Assembly: GCF_964199755.1 (NCBI RefSeq)
Contig: NC_133901.1
Span: 21,795,583-21,859,582, forward strand
Length of the DNA stretch: 64,000 nt
From: Larus michahellis
Lineage: Eukaryota; Chordata; Aves; Charadriiformes; Laridae
Direction: 5' to 3'
This document shows, one piece after another, positions 11,291-23,714 of this stretch. The first letter of the stretch is position 1, and each line of letters starts with the position of its first letter. The position numbers and the translations under genes were made by a program. The notes under the pieces were generated by a model. That model saw nothing but the letters and a program-made list of their open reading frames with translations, searched no databases and had not been told where the DNA came from.

Positions 11291-14037
11291 TGTAAAATTG
11301 TAGGAGAACATCATAACACTGTAAGGTTTGGTATCCTGTAGCCTGGCAGCCATAGTGCTCTCATATGAGATGTGGATTCCCTCAGGGCCTGGGTAGAAAT
11401 CAGCCTGCATCCATTGCTTCTTGGATTTAATCAGGGAAGGAAATACCCTATCCTCTCTTTTCTTCTGCTGTTTATAAGAAGCAAATATTTTGTTGAAACA
11501 ACTGTGTTTCAAGTCAAAGCCACGTTGGTTTTGCTTACTTTTGTGGGGAAACATCAACTTATTTACATTTGTAAATCATCTTTTTGATTAAAAGCAGTTA
11601 CTCTCATGAATCTGTCGAGGTTATTGCTAACTTATTGCTGCTAAAGGAAGGGAGAAAAAAAAGCAGCTCAACTGATAGAGCTTGTAGTCTAGGAGAGGAG
11701 ATGTGGTAAACAGATGAGACAAAGTAATCTGGTATGCAATTTAGGTGACATGGGTCATGTAGGCAATGGACTGTTAGTCATTTGGCAACTGTATTAATAT
11801 ATAAAAACAACGTGAAGACAATAATTGGATCTCGCTCACTGCTTCAATGTGCTTGTTAAAGGTGCTGCTAGCTACTACAAACTTTTCTAATGCAAGCATA
11901 AGGGAAATATTCAGCTCATGAGACAGAAAAAATCATTTGACCTCTTTTCTTCTCAGTCTGTCCCGTGTGCAGAAGAAAAGGTGGGGCTAGGCTGACATTT
12001 ATTTTTCTGAGAAGAAACCGGCCTGTATTTAAATTGTTCTTTGGGGTTTTCCATCTGATTTTATAGATGACATGTTATTTTACTGCACTCTTAACTGGAA
12101 ACAGACCTAAGAGTTTTGATGAGAAGACGTCCCGTCTTTTTCTTAGTAGCTGCTAGTACTGGGAAGGGTGCAGTGGACAGAGTGTTAGGCGGAAAATCCT
12201 ACGAAACCCCAACTGTTAGGCACAGGTTTTTGGACCAGTCTGGGAAAGGGAGATTGCTCACAATGGTCTCTGCAATTTTGGTCATTTCCTTATACATCTG
12301 TTTTCACTGGGAAAAATAAAATTCCTTTCAAAGTCAGGAAGGATGAAGACACCGGGCATAGCCTATAAGAAGGCTTGAATGGCAGCTGCACCTCTACAGG
12401 TGTTTCTAGTTAGCTAATGGGGCCAGCTGATAGTGCTGCAGTACCACCTCAAAGTGTTAGGACTTTTCTCCTCTGCCCAATCTGATCCATGCAGCAAACA
12501 GCTGAAAAGTTGCTCTATGACAGGTGTGGTAGAGACTGAATGGAAACTTCCCAAGCAGATTTTAAGAGGACTGTTGCGCTCCTGCAGGGCCTGCCTGCAG
12601 ACTGTCACTCTGGGAAGAAAAGGCAGAATGGCCCAGAGGCTGGTGGCAAAACAAACAGGACAGTATACAGTGGGTTTTATACTCTGCATCCCTGTATGAA
12701 GGACAAAGATGACCACGGGATAGAAAGGAAGACAGTGGTCTGAACTGCCAGATCTGGAAAGAAGATTGGGCACCTGTGACCTGTGAGGAGATGGATCCCA
12801 TGACTGTGAATTAGTGGTGGGGAATAACACAGAAGCAGAAGTGTGAGAGAGGTAGTTTGGAAATCTGCTCTCATTTTACAACATGCTCCTTCATTTTGAG
12901 GTCTCCAATACACGTACTGACCCCTTGTACCTTGAGGAAGCTGAAATGGTCAGGACAAAAAGGGGTCTTCTCAGTTTGGACATCTGAGGTGGAGACTTTG
13001 AAAGAGCTCAGTCTTTCGTCAAAGTCAAGTCTGATCACTGGAGAAACCAGGATGTTGAACCAGTGCCAACTGAAGTAGGGTCTGGTTTAAACAAACAGCC
13101 CCTGGTCTGTCCTTGATAGTTAACAAGAAACAGGGCTCACCTGTACATGTCCAGAGCAGAACCGTCTTATCCCCACTGCACACAGTAACAGCTCTGTATG
13201 TCTGTATATGCCATAAACAGCTCATTGAGATACTAAAATGGTCCAGAGCTCATCGGTTTGGATATTTTGCGTATGAATGTATTCAAGGGAACTATTACAT
13301 AGTTTTAGCCTTAGTGGAAGTAGCAGGTGCCTAATCATTTGCTGTATGCACACGGGTGTCTGCCTGAGTTTTGCAGAGTAATTGATATCTACTGTTTGCT
13401 ACCTCAGGTTTGTTGCAGGTTAATGCCCAGCCATTGAACTCGAATTCCTGTGTACATTAGGATGTGCTGATGTTTGAAGGGAAACGTGTAATATTCTGCC
13501 TTTGCATCTGTAAACAAATGGGTGGCTTTCTTTAGCTGCTGGTTGACAGAGAGAATGTAGGAGCCAGCATAATCCGCAGTTCCAAGATTTATCTGTAAAC
13601 AAATATAGGCAAGAGAAAAGCAGCAGCTTGCACTGGAGATATTCTCATAAATTCAGTGAGTAAAGGCACAGGATTTGCCTTATGAGCTGCCAGGCCACTG
13701 ACAGTCACCAACCCTATGGCACCACAGAAGTATCAAAGTTCACTAAATGCATTTACCTGGGAGCTCTGTGTAGCTGATATTCCTGTCTGAGCAAAAGTAC
13801 AAACCCCCCTAGACAAGTCATTTACAGGTGCATCGCAAAGATTGCAGAGGATTTGTTTTAATTTTTTTTTTAAATTAAAGAAAAGCCTAGAATAACAAGC
13901 TAGTCAAAGGGCAGTTTTAATGGGATCTGTCTCAACAGAAGAGTTTAACCAAGACACATGGCTCAGAAACAATATCAACAGATGAAATCCTTTCCTTTTT
14001 GTCTTCTAGAGGCCACAGCTGCTTTTCTTCTTCCAGG
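11291..14037. other. Unassigned non-coding DNA
   Basis: No exon or repeat is recognised. The longest open frames are 138 codons (minus, 12,414-12,830) and overlapping shorter ones on the plus strand, with no domain. A 149-codon minus frame (11,108-11,557) covers the SINE-like stretch and is not coding-like. Confidence 0.6.
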
Positions 14038-14331
14038 CCTGAAGGGCACTAATCACCCTTAATATCCCCACCCAGCCTCCCTGGGGGCCTACCCCCCCAG
14101 CACAGCCCTGTCTGGGACCACCAGTCCCTGCACAGCTCTGTGCCAGGCTGTAGATGCCGGCCTTAAGGCACGGGGCAGCCTCGGGTATCATCAGTTGTTG
14201 TCCCTGTGGTGTGCTTGGGGACTGATGGCCCCAACCTAGTCTGCAAGGGAGATCCTGGACCACGGATGCAGGTGTGGGTGAGGTCCCAGGTGAGGCTGGT
14301 CAGGTCAATTAAGGCTTATTAGTGCCCTCAG
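14038..14331. mobile_element. Foldback (MITE-like) element, family unknown
   Basis: Two inverted arms bound a GC-rich 200-bp core. The left arm is 14,038-14,086 and the right arm is 14,285-14,331. Reading the right arm as its complement, it matches the left in order. CTGA(A)GGGCACTAAT is followed by a three-base difference, CCTTAAT, a poorly matched 8 bases, CCAGCCTC, one extra base and CCTGGG. That is roughly 38 matches over 46 aligned positions. Such long collinear inverted arms are typical of non-autonomous DNA transposons or foldback elements. No clear target-site duplication was seen at the outer ends, and I do not recognise the family. A secondary-structure or regulatory role is also possible. 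Confidence 0.6.
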
Positions 14332-17300
14332 TGCTTTGAGATCTTCTCCCACAGCTTTTCTGTTTGCTCTCAGATGATGGAAGAGAGGAAGGCAGTGCTT
14401 TAAGTAGTGCTTCTGTGGCTGGAAGGTATGGTTTTGGTTATGTCTTGTATCCTATGCTTGCTAATTTATTTTATGTTTTGTGAACTGGAATATCCTGTTG
14501 CAGTAAGAAAGCAGTCAGGCTCCTCTGGCGGAGGAACTTGTTAGTGTGGTGACACATGTTGTGGTATCTTAGCAGGTAATAAACCTTCTCCATGGGACGA
14601 GAGTTTTCAGATTCCCAGTTCTGCTCAACTTCAGGGACATTTGTCTGTAGATGCCTGTGACACATCAGGACAATGTGCCTTCCATCTCGTGGGCTGCTCA
14701 GAGAGGGTGGAAGGGGTCACCCTGGTAGCTTGTTTATGTTGGCTCAAACCTAGGAGATCATGGAACTTGAATTCTGCTGCTGGTTTGTCTGGAGCGGCTG
14801 GGAAGTTTCTAGTGTTTTGCATGGTAATGTGTTCTTTATGCTGCGAACCCATGGTCTGAAAACTGTGATATGACTCACCACATTCAAACGTTGTGTTCAG
14901 TTGTTCATCCCGCATACTTGCTGTGTGACCTACGGACCAGTGTGTGGGCGTGTTACGTGGTGTGTATCCCCAGCTGTGCCCAGTTCACAGAGGATGTGTG
15001 CATATGGGATGCATTTTCTTGAGAGCCTGGTGTTTCAGCAGGAAGAGCTCATGCTTTTGAGCTTTGTGGGTCACTGCTTCAATCCTTGATTTGGCCGAAA
15101 TGTCCCATGGTGGCGCACTCAAAGCTCTGACGTTTGCTTCAGTTGAATACTGAAGTGCAGGGAAAGAGGGAGCAGGAGGCAGAGTTGCAGATACTACGAC
15201 ACAGAAACAATAACCCTTGTTACCACAACTGCACTAGGTTAAGTCCAGTTTCCAGAAATATTAGATAAATCTGAGTTGGGGTTTTTTTTGGTGTTTTTTT
15301 GTTTGGTTGGGGTTTTTTTCTGAAAAGACATGTAAACTCACTGGTAGGAGTTCCCTTTCACCACTAGTCCCTGCTGTCATCACTAAACCTGGATGGAGGC
15401 CTTGTGGATAAATATTTCACTAGTCTTTAAAAGCACTTTAGATGTTCTAAGCAGAAAAGGCAGTGAGAGGTGTTACAGTCTTTCCGGTTCTTCAGTAAAT
15501 TTGGCTTATATGCATTTGTCTGTATGTGCATGCGTGCACACTTGTCTATATGTATGTATGGTCATATGGTGCAAGAATAAAAATTCTGATAGCAGGGAAG
15601 GTTGCATCAAAAAGCTGAAGGTTGATCTGAGAACCAAGGTGGCAATTTAAGTAGGCTGCTGTGTTCCGATATTTCGTATGGAAAATCGGTGTTTGTGAGA
15701 ATGGTAGTTCTGTGGCAAAGTGCAAAATTTTTGAGTCTCTAGTATGCACTGCCTTTGGGAAGTGTTGGAAGTAAAAGTTTTCTGGAGCACAATGAGCAGA
15801 GACACCGAGACACGGCAAACTGAAGGTGGAGAGAATGCATAGCTTTATTTTCAAGTATCTGTTCCTTGGAAGTTACGGGGCATATCAATGGGTCCTTCCT
15901 GTTGCTTTGCTTCCCAGGCTTTTGTGTTGCTGTCTTGGGGCAGCAGCTGCCACCTGGAATTGGAGGGAGAAATTGCAAAGAACAGTCATAACAGCGGATT
16001 GGCCTTTGGGCGCTGCTTTATAAAAGATATATGAAAAGTTCCCTGGAAAAAAACTGCCAAAGCAAAATTTATTACCTGCGGATCTGCGTAGGCAGAGACC
16101 AAGACTCAGGATCTATTGAATTACTGGCAAAAGAGGCTCAAGGAAATGCGGAAATTCACTAAAAATTTCCCAAAGCTATTTTTCAACAGAAGCTATGAAA
16201 ATGGCAATTTGTGCTCAAAGTTCACATTGTCTTGCTTTTTATTTGTTGTTCTTGTTGCCATAGCACTGGAGCAGTATGTGGAGGTAAAAGGAATAGGCTG
16301 TATGGCCCTCGCTGATGGAAGCAAGCAGAGTGCCACTGCATTCCCCCTGAAACCCTGCAGATAGGAGAGCTGTCGCTTCATGCAGGTATAAGCTGGCATC
16401 AAGGTGTGCTAGAGAGGATAAAGTAAAATTGGCTGCTGCTGCTGTTGTAACCTCCCTGTCCCTTTCACTGTGTAATGGCAGCCCAGCCCTGGCTGGCATT
16501 TTGTGCCTGAGCTGCCACGAAGACTCTGCAGTCTGGGAAACTATTGTTTCTCACAGGTCCTGGAGCGCGTACTGACTGGTATTTGCAGTTTTCCTCTTGT
16601 TTTCAGGCACTGCATAGTTTTTGGGAACCATAATCACAGCTGAAATCCCAGTTTGCTAGGGGCGGATTCCCTGTTTTTATTCTTGTAATCAGATTTTTAT
16701 TAAGGCTTGAAGTCGTTAAACTGAGCACTGTGGTCTCTGGCTGAGAAAGATGCTGAGCAACAAATATCAGGATGCCGAGGGACTATTCTATGCAAGTATA
16801 GTTCTGTGCTTCTCTTGCTTTTATTCTCCTCCTTATGCATCCTTTGTAGGATATTCTTGGAGATACTGTGCTAGATGGCTCTTTTGGTCTGTTGAGAAAC
16901 AGCCATTGTTATCTTCTTAAGCTTTACAGACATACCTTATCTAGGGGAAAAAAACCCTACTTGCACAGAAAAAGCTTATTAAAATATTTACAATAATGGA
17001 CCAAGATATTGTGTTATTGATGTAAGCTGCTAAAATTTCTTGGATAATCACATTATGGTATTACACTTAGAGTTTAAAGGGATTGTTCTCGGCTAGTGCA
17101 GTTTGCGTTTTTCTGTTCTGCAAAACTGGAAGAAGCATTTATTCTTCATGTTGTACTGCTAAACTGAGCAGAACATGGTGGCTGAAATTCTTGAGCTGAT
17201 ATGCATGGAAACCCTGGAATGATGACCTTTTGAGTCACTCTCAGAAAGGCTGAAGGCTCAGCACATGTGAGGCAGTAAAATTGTATCTCCATGAGAAGAA

Positions 17301-20300
17301 AGTTGCTCGTGCAAGCACGGCTGTGCATGAGCCAGAGACTTGCAAGCTGTTACTGGCTTTGTAAAGGAGCACTTACATGAGAAAGCCATGACTTTCAGAC
17401 AGTTTGACCTTTTGCAGGTATACAGAAACGCAGATGCAACAAAAAACAGGTCATGGTGAGAAAAACATTAGTTGCACTTGTACCGAAAGCAGATAGTCCA
17501 TGACACTGCTAGAGTTTAGCCCACTGTGGATCAAAGTTTCTTAGATAAAGAGCTTTAGAGGTGGGAAGAGTACCGTCTGAATTAAGAACTGATGTTTAGC
17601 TTGTCTATATTATAAAGATTGCCTAAACTGATACATTCCTTTTTAGTCGCTTGTTTCCAAAAAGGAATGTGGTTCCTTGTGATGTGCCACCTTCAAAAAT
17701 AGAAGTCAGTTCCTAGAGCTGCAAGTCGTAAGGACCAGCTGAAGCTTACTGCCTTCAGCATGACTGAAATCATCATGCAAAAGCGAAGGGTTGTTTGGGT
17801 TTGTGTATCACACGTGCATGTAAATAAAGGACCTAGATATCTATCTTTGCTATAAAAGGGGTTTATATCACTATAGTCAAAACCTTCAGATCTGCTTAAG
17901 GACAGAATTTAAAGAGGTCTGCCTCCACAAAGGCTCTGAGATTGCTGGTCAGCTTATTTTTAGAAGATCTTGGCTTGCCCAGACTACCATAGCAATGAGT
18001 ACTGCTACAATCTGCCCCCTGTCACAACTTTCACGTTGTCTGTGTCTGTTTGCCAAGTGCTTGGTGTGTCCTGGCACTACTGCAAACCATGGCATGCTGA
18101 GAGAGATTGTGTGTAGTCCTCTGGGAAGGCTCTCAGGTGAGCAAGGGGGCAGAATTTAGGTGGCCATAACCTGTCCAAGCTCTGGATAACTCCAACATTT
18201 TATTGTTCTGTGGGTATAAATGGTGCCAAACAGGCAGGATGCTCTGACTGTGTTAAGCAGAAGGCAGAATTGGGGAAGGGCTACTCAAAGCAGTATTCAC
18301 TAATCGTAACTTAAGGCTTATGCTATAGGTTCCTGGTGTACTGGTTTAGTACTTCTAAAACTGCCCCAAAGCCAGTGTTTGTGAAATTGCTGTGCCCATG
18401 TGCAGCAATGCTGAAGAATTCGATTTGCTGGGCCCGACGAGAGTGGCTGTGATTGTTATGTGCATTTGACAAAGACCAAGTTTCCCTGTTCTTGTGGGAT
18501 GGGGTCACTGCGCGAGTAGCAAAGCGGGCTCTTCAGACGTTCAGTGCCCGTGGAAAGCAATCAGGCGGACTGCATACACAGTGAAAAGGACCTTTCTGAC
18601 CTGTCAGCTATGTGACTGCGGATGCCAGCACCCCATGCCCTCTTAAGACATCTCTAGTAGTCTCTATAAAGAAGTGGTATTGAGAGCCCAGATCCATGAA
18701 ATTTAAGGATGATGTTGAGGGCACGACTCTTTTTTGGTTTCCTAGTGCTCTGCTTTCTCCAACGATAGAGAACACAAACATGCATTTTCTGCAGTCCTTA
18801 AAAATGTAGTTCTCATCTTAAAATTCTGGTTCAAGCCCAGAGCACTTTAAATTTTAATTCCAGTCTGTTAAAGCTCCTTACACTTCTACCATTTCTTGTC
18901 TGACTATGCAAAATCCTTCATTTTATTCTTATTAATGACCCACATGGCCTAATCCTGCAGTCACATAGTAGACTACATATAGATAGACTTTATATCCTGC
19001 TAACCTGTGTGAGGTGATTTGTTTGTCCTGAGACAAAGCTGCACTTCTGGTATCTCTGAGGCTATAATTTAAAGATTCTTGTGATTTATGCCTATCTGAC
19101 TTTTTCTTAGCTGACCAGAAAGTCTGAGCAAAAATAACTGAAAAACCACAGTAGCTTTACCTTTCAGGGTGGAAGAGTGCATAATAGGTGAAGAGACACT
19201 GCCGCCTTATTCAATTGGCATGGATGCTGCTTTTAGGATTGCTAGTTCCTGATGCCTTTTAAATTGAACCGTCTCTGCAAATATGTTTTTCTTTCTTTAT
19301 TCTGTTGTACTATGACTCAAAGACTTGACTAAATGAATAAAAAAACCCTATAGATCACCCAAGTCAATCAAGACTGGATTGTAGGTATTTAAATGCCTAA
19401 CCTATAAAGAATTCAACAGGAATTAAGCACACTAACGTATTTGAAGGTCTGAGTCTTTGTGCTAATGAAAGGAGCTGGACAATGTTTTTTCATCTCCAGG
19501 TTGGAATAGAAAAGTATTTTGAGTTTTCCCTTGCTTTGCTCAGTTCCTGGCCTAACCACTGACTTCCCAAGGGAGGGATAGAGAAGTGCGTTGTGCAGGT
19601 TGTGTGAATGCACATTGCAGAAATAGCAGCCTGATCACCCGTTCGCTGCCAACTAGTCCCCGTAGAGCTGTTAGATGGTGTCTCTTCAGGTTGTTGTAAC
19701 GCTTGTAGAGTCAAACTTGAGTCTCCTGCTCGCCAGACCTGGCACACAAGCACAAGAAGGATAATGTCTGGTTGGTTTGTCGCACTCTGTACTCTCTGGT
19801 TGTTGTCTTTTACAGCCCTTCTGATAAAGGAGAAGGATTCTGTTTGAGGGTGGGATGTCAGTTAGTGTTGAGTTGCTGTAGATCTAGCTCTGGGTTTTGT
19901 AAATCCTGATATGGAGCAATTTATTTGGGGCTTTAGGTTTTAGAAACCCCCCAGGGAAGACAACAAGAGTGCATGAACTAGGGGAGGAGTTGGTGCTCTT
20001 CATGCAACAGAGATTTTGAAGAAGCTACATGAGGCTGAAGATGGTAAATACCCCTAGCATATGTACATGCCTGATAGGATGGGATATTCGGTGATATTCG
20101 TGTTTAAAAGATACTCTTTCTTCTCACGAACCGTCTGTCTCCCTTCCCCTTGGAGCTCTTGGTGTTCACTGTCTGAATTGATGATGTGGGTAAGATCAAA
20201 TTCAACCTGACAAAATAAGCCAGAGGATGTGAAATCCTCCCTTTCCCTAGCCTCCCCTGTGGGCAAACAAATGTCATTTCACTTTAGTGAAAAGTTATTT

Positions 20301-21212
20301 TTGCTAAGGATTGAGACTTTCAGATTTAGTGAAATCATGCAGTTTTCTGCATTTGGGGATAGTTTTGCATGGGTTTATTTTTGTTTGTTTTGTTTTTCTT
20401 GCTGGGATCTACTTGTGATCCTTAAGGTGGTATATCAAGAAGAGATTATTCAGTGCTGGCAATTCATTCTTTCCCAGCAGTGGCCTTCCTCTGAAGAGTA
20501 GGCACCACTGGCCGTGGGATCACGCAGAGTGGCAGCGCTTGCAAGTGGTTTGGCTTCGTGCAGGGAATACTGGAGACAGACATTTGGAGAACAAATATGT
20601 AGGTTAAGAGATAAACCCCACTGCTCTTTTTGCTTCTAGATGCTTAACTATTATCTGTTAGCTAGGCTGCCCTCGTTATTATTATTTTTTTTCTTAGTCT
20701 CATACCACTACAGAGCTAAGGGCTATGCCTCTCCAGAAGGCGTGATAGCTACCAGAGTAACTAACTGCAACAACACTAAACTTGAGTGTGAAACTGGAGG
20801 ATCTGTTGGGGAATCAGGGGCTCTAATCGGAACTGTTGCATTAATTAAAACTCTGCAATAAGCATAGCCGTTGCTCTGGTTGTGCTGGTTGTTTCTGTCC
20901 AAACCACATGAATAAGCAAACAAAACTATCTCGAATTATGTTTGTAAGCAAAAGGAACATAAAAGAAAAATAGAGGGAGGTGGAAAGAATGGGGTGTCAG
21001 GAAAAAGACAGATGCCTGTGGGAATAGAACTCTTCTTTTTTGTTTGTTTGTTTTTTCTTGTCTGAAATACCCCTCATTATGTAATCGTAAGAAACTTTGC
21101 TTTCATGTTTTAAGAAGTTTATATTACAACATAAACTTAGACCTGAAAATACGTAGACTTTGGCTTTGCTGTGTTGTTTTAGGTAACGTACCATTTAAGC
21201 ATACCAACCTTT
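14332..21212. other. Unassigned non-coding DNA
   Basis: About 6.9 kb without a recognisable gene. It contains the T/G tract at 15,275-15,319 and scattered open frames up to 102 codons on both strands. A 73-codon plus-strand frame at 20,640-20,861 starts with a hydrophobic, signal-peptide-like stretch (LPSLLLFFFLVSY), but nothing else supports it as a gene. No CR1 or LTR was seen. Confidence 0.6.
15275..15319. repeat. T/G-rich low-complexity tract
   Basis: Runs of T interrupted by GG or GTG, equivalent to an A/C-rich tract on the other strand. No unit repeats exactly. Confidence 0.8.
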
Positions 21213-21250
21213 TAAAAACAAACAAAAAAACCCCAAACCCAAGACAAACC
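21213..21250. repeat. A/C-rich low-complexity tract
   Basis: AAACAAACAAAAAAACCCC-type sequence, the same kind as at 22,099, 27,143 and 47,166. Confidence 0.8.
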
Positions 21251-22098
21251 AGTTTGTTGTTTGCTTACCTTTGGAAAGGTGTTGCATCCAATCTTGATGT
21301 TCTGTGTTTTCCCTAGCCACGAGTAATGTGATCATACTAGTTATTGCTTATAGCTAAGTGTAATGTTTACTCTTCAAACTTTTACAGCATGTTGGACTAG
21401 CAAAATGTTTTACCGTTCACCTTGGAAATTTCCTCTGGCGAGTTATAAACGGTGTCAGCATTAATATTTGTGTGAGTGAAGGGGAAGATCTTTGACTCTC
21501 TTCAAATGTGTCATTTGCATTTCTAAAGTTAATGCTGTCTTTTAATTGCATGATACATCACGATGGCTCCAAGCCCTCTCTGCGTCATCTTTTCTGTGGG
21601 ACAGTCTCTGCTCTTTCTGCAGGTGTGCTGCTGTGACGTGGTTTGACTGACTTGAACTATTTCTCACAAAGGTTTTGTGATGCTTTCAAATTGAGATGTT
21701 GGTAGATGTTTTTAGAACAAATCCATAAAAATAAGTAATAACAAATTGTCAAGGCCAAATGGCATACCCCAGGTGTTTTGAAGGAATTCAAATATGAAAT
21801 TATTGAGCTGTTAACTGTGGTGTGTACTATATGACTTTGGTGCCAAAGGAATAGTAGATAGTAAATGGATGCCAGTTCTTAAGGGGATCTGGGAAGCTTA
21901 AGATGACTAAGGATGAATTTCTATAGGGGAAAACTATTAGGCAGTTATAATAAATAATAGAATTAGTAGACATATGGATATGCTGAAGAGGAGAGCCTTT
22001 ATACAAAGAAGACATGCTTCACACCTATCACGATTTTTGTAAAGTCCCAATAATGAAGTGGCTAAGCCTCAGTCTGACTTACGTTAGAGACTAGAACT

Positions 22099-22140
22099 TA
22101 AAAAAACAAAACTCAAACCAAGCAAACAAAAAGCCCCAAA
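22099..22140. repeat. A/C-rich low-complexity tract
   Basis: A-rich with interspersed C (AAAAAACAAAACTCAAACC-like). No exact unit. Confidence 0.75.
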
Positions 22141-23442
22141 ATACACACTCAGAATTCCCCACCGAGATAGAGTTCGGAGCATAGCATTAGTTTTTCACAG
22201 TGGAGTGGTTGGCGGTAATAAAAAAGGCAAAAAAAGCTATAAGGAAAAATACTAGGAAAATAAAAGAGAAAGTGTCATCATCATGCCCATAACTTCATAC
22301 TTTGTTCTTGCCTTGCTTAGTCTGGGTGGTTTTGGTGCTCTTGTAGTGTTCGGAAGTTTATGTGAAGATGTAGGATGTGGTGACATGCAACTCTTAAACT
22401 TGGAAGATATGATGTGAGTTAGAGGGTGGGAAAGGCAGATCACAGCAGTTTATAAAATTGGAGGAGGTATGGAAAAGGTGACTAGTGAAGGCATATTCAG
22501 TATTTCTCATGACGCAAGGCCTATAAGTACATAATGAAATAATCAGCTGACAAGTTTAAAACAAACAAAAAACCCCTTATTTTTTCCATAGAAACATAAT
22601 TAAACGATGGCATGCCTTGCCACAGGATGTTTTGAAGGCCAAATGATTCAAACCATGATTACACAAATCAATGGAAGAAAAAATCCACAAAGGGTTCCTG
22701 AACAGTAGATACAGTCTCTGGTTGAGGAAGTTCAGAGCTGGGAGGATACACTAGGGAAATATTATTGTATACTTTCACTGCTTTCTCTAGGCATCCCATC
22801 TGCTGCAGGGGAAAATTAGGAGATTAGATGGATCTTTGACCTGACCCTGTACGTGCAGGGTTGCTGGGGAATCTCCCTGGTATATTCCAGGGAGGAAGCC
22901 TCTGTCCTCCTCCAGATTTCTGCCCTGTGAAAGCCTGGCTCCTGTGGATGTATGTAAGGACAAGAGAGTAAAAGCAATTTTCTTATTTCCTGCAAGAGCT
23001 CTTCAGTGTCCTCGGCCAGGTCTCCTCACCCATCAGGGCAAAAGAAGGCAGCTCATGTCGCCTCTTTGTTTCTTGAAACACTGATAAAATAGAGCAAGCC
23101 TGGTGGAATTTCCCTTACTCCAGTAGCTGCACAGCCAACCTGTTTACTTCTCGGTTTGCTCCTGCAGCACGTTTGCTTACTTCAGTGACATACCCTTTTA
23201 AAAGAGAGGTCATGCTGCCAGCTGATTTTTCAAATTATAGATGCCCAAATTATAGATTCTCTGAGATATATATCCTAGGAGTGAGGCGCTGCACAACAAA
23301 TATGCCAAAAGCTTATTATCTGTCTTAATAATAAAATTAAACTATTAACTGAAAGGTACGCAAGATATTTCAATTGCTTATGATGCTGCTGTTGTATCCA
23401 GCATAATTTAAAAGGGGTATTTTTGTGGGTGCTTGAGTGTTT

Positions 23443-23516
23443 AGGGGTTTTTTTTGTTTGTTTTGATTGGGGTTTTGTTTGTCTGTTGTGTTTTGTTTTT
23501 GTTTGGTTTTTTTTTT
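23443..23516. repeat. T/G-rich low-complexity tract
   Basis: About 75 bases of T runs broken by G (GTTTG, GGGG, TGTTGTG) with no exact unit. On the complementary strand this produces a Lys/Asn/Gln-rich false open frame (minus, 23,370-23,603). Confidence 0.85.
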
Positions 23517-23698
23517 AACAGGGGAATTTAATTCCCACGTTTCAGAAACAGCTGAAAGGAGCTTTCTTGGACTTTCCAGAAAAAGTTCTGCCTCAGTATC
23601 CAAAAATGGAAAATTTCTAGTAAAAAAGGTTGTTTAAGCAAAGTTAAGTATGGGTGAACACAGGGATTTGGCAATCTTCATATAGTAACGGTGTTTTT

Positions 23699-23714
23699 AT
23701 ATATATATATATAT
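23699..23714. repeat. (TA)n microsatellite
   Basis: Eight TA units preceded by a T run. Likely length-polymorphic. Confidence 0.85.
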
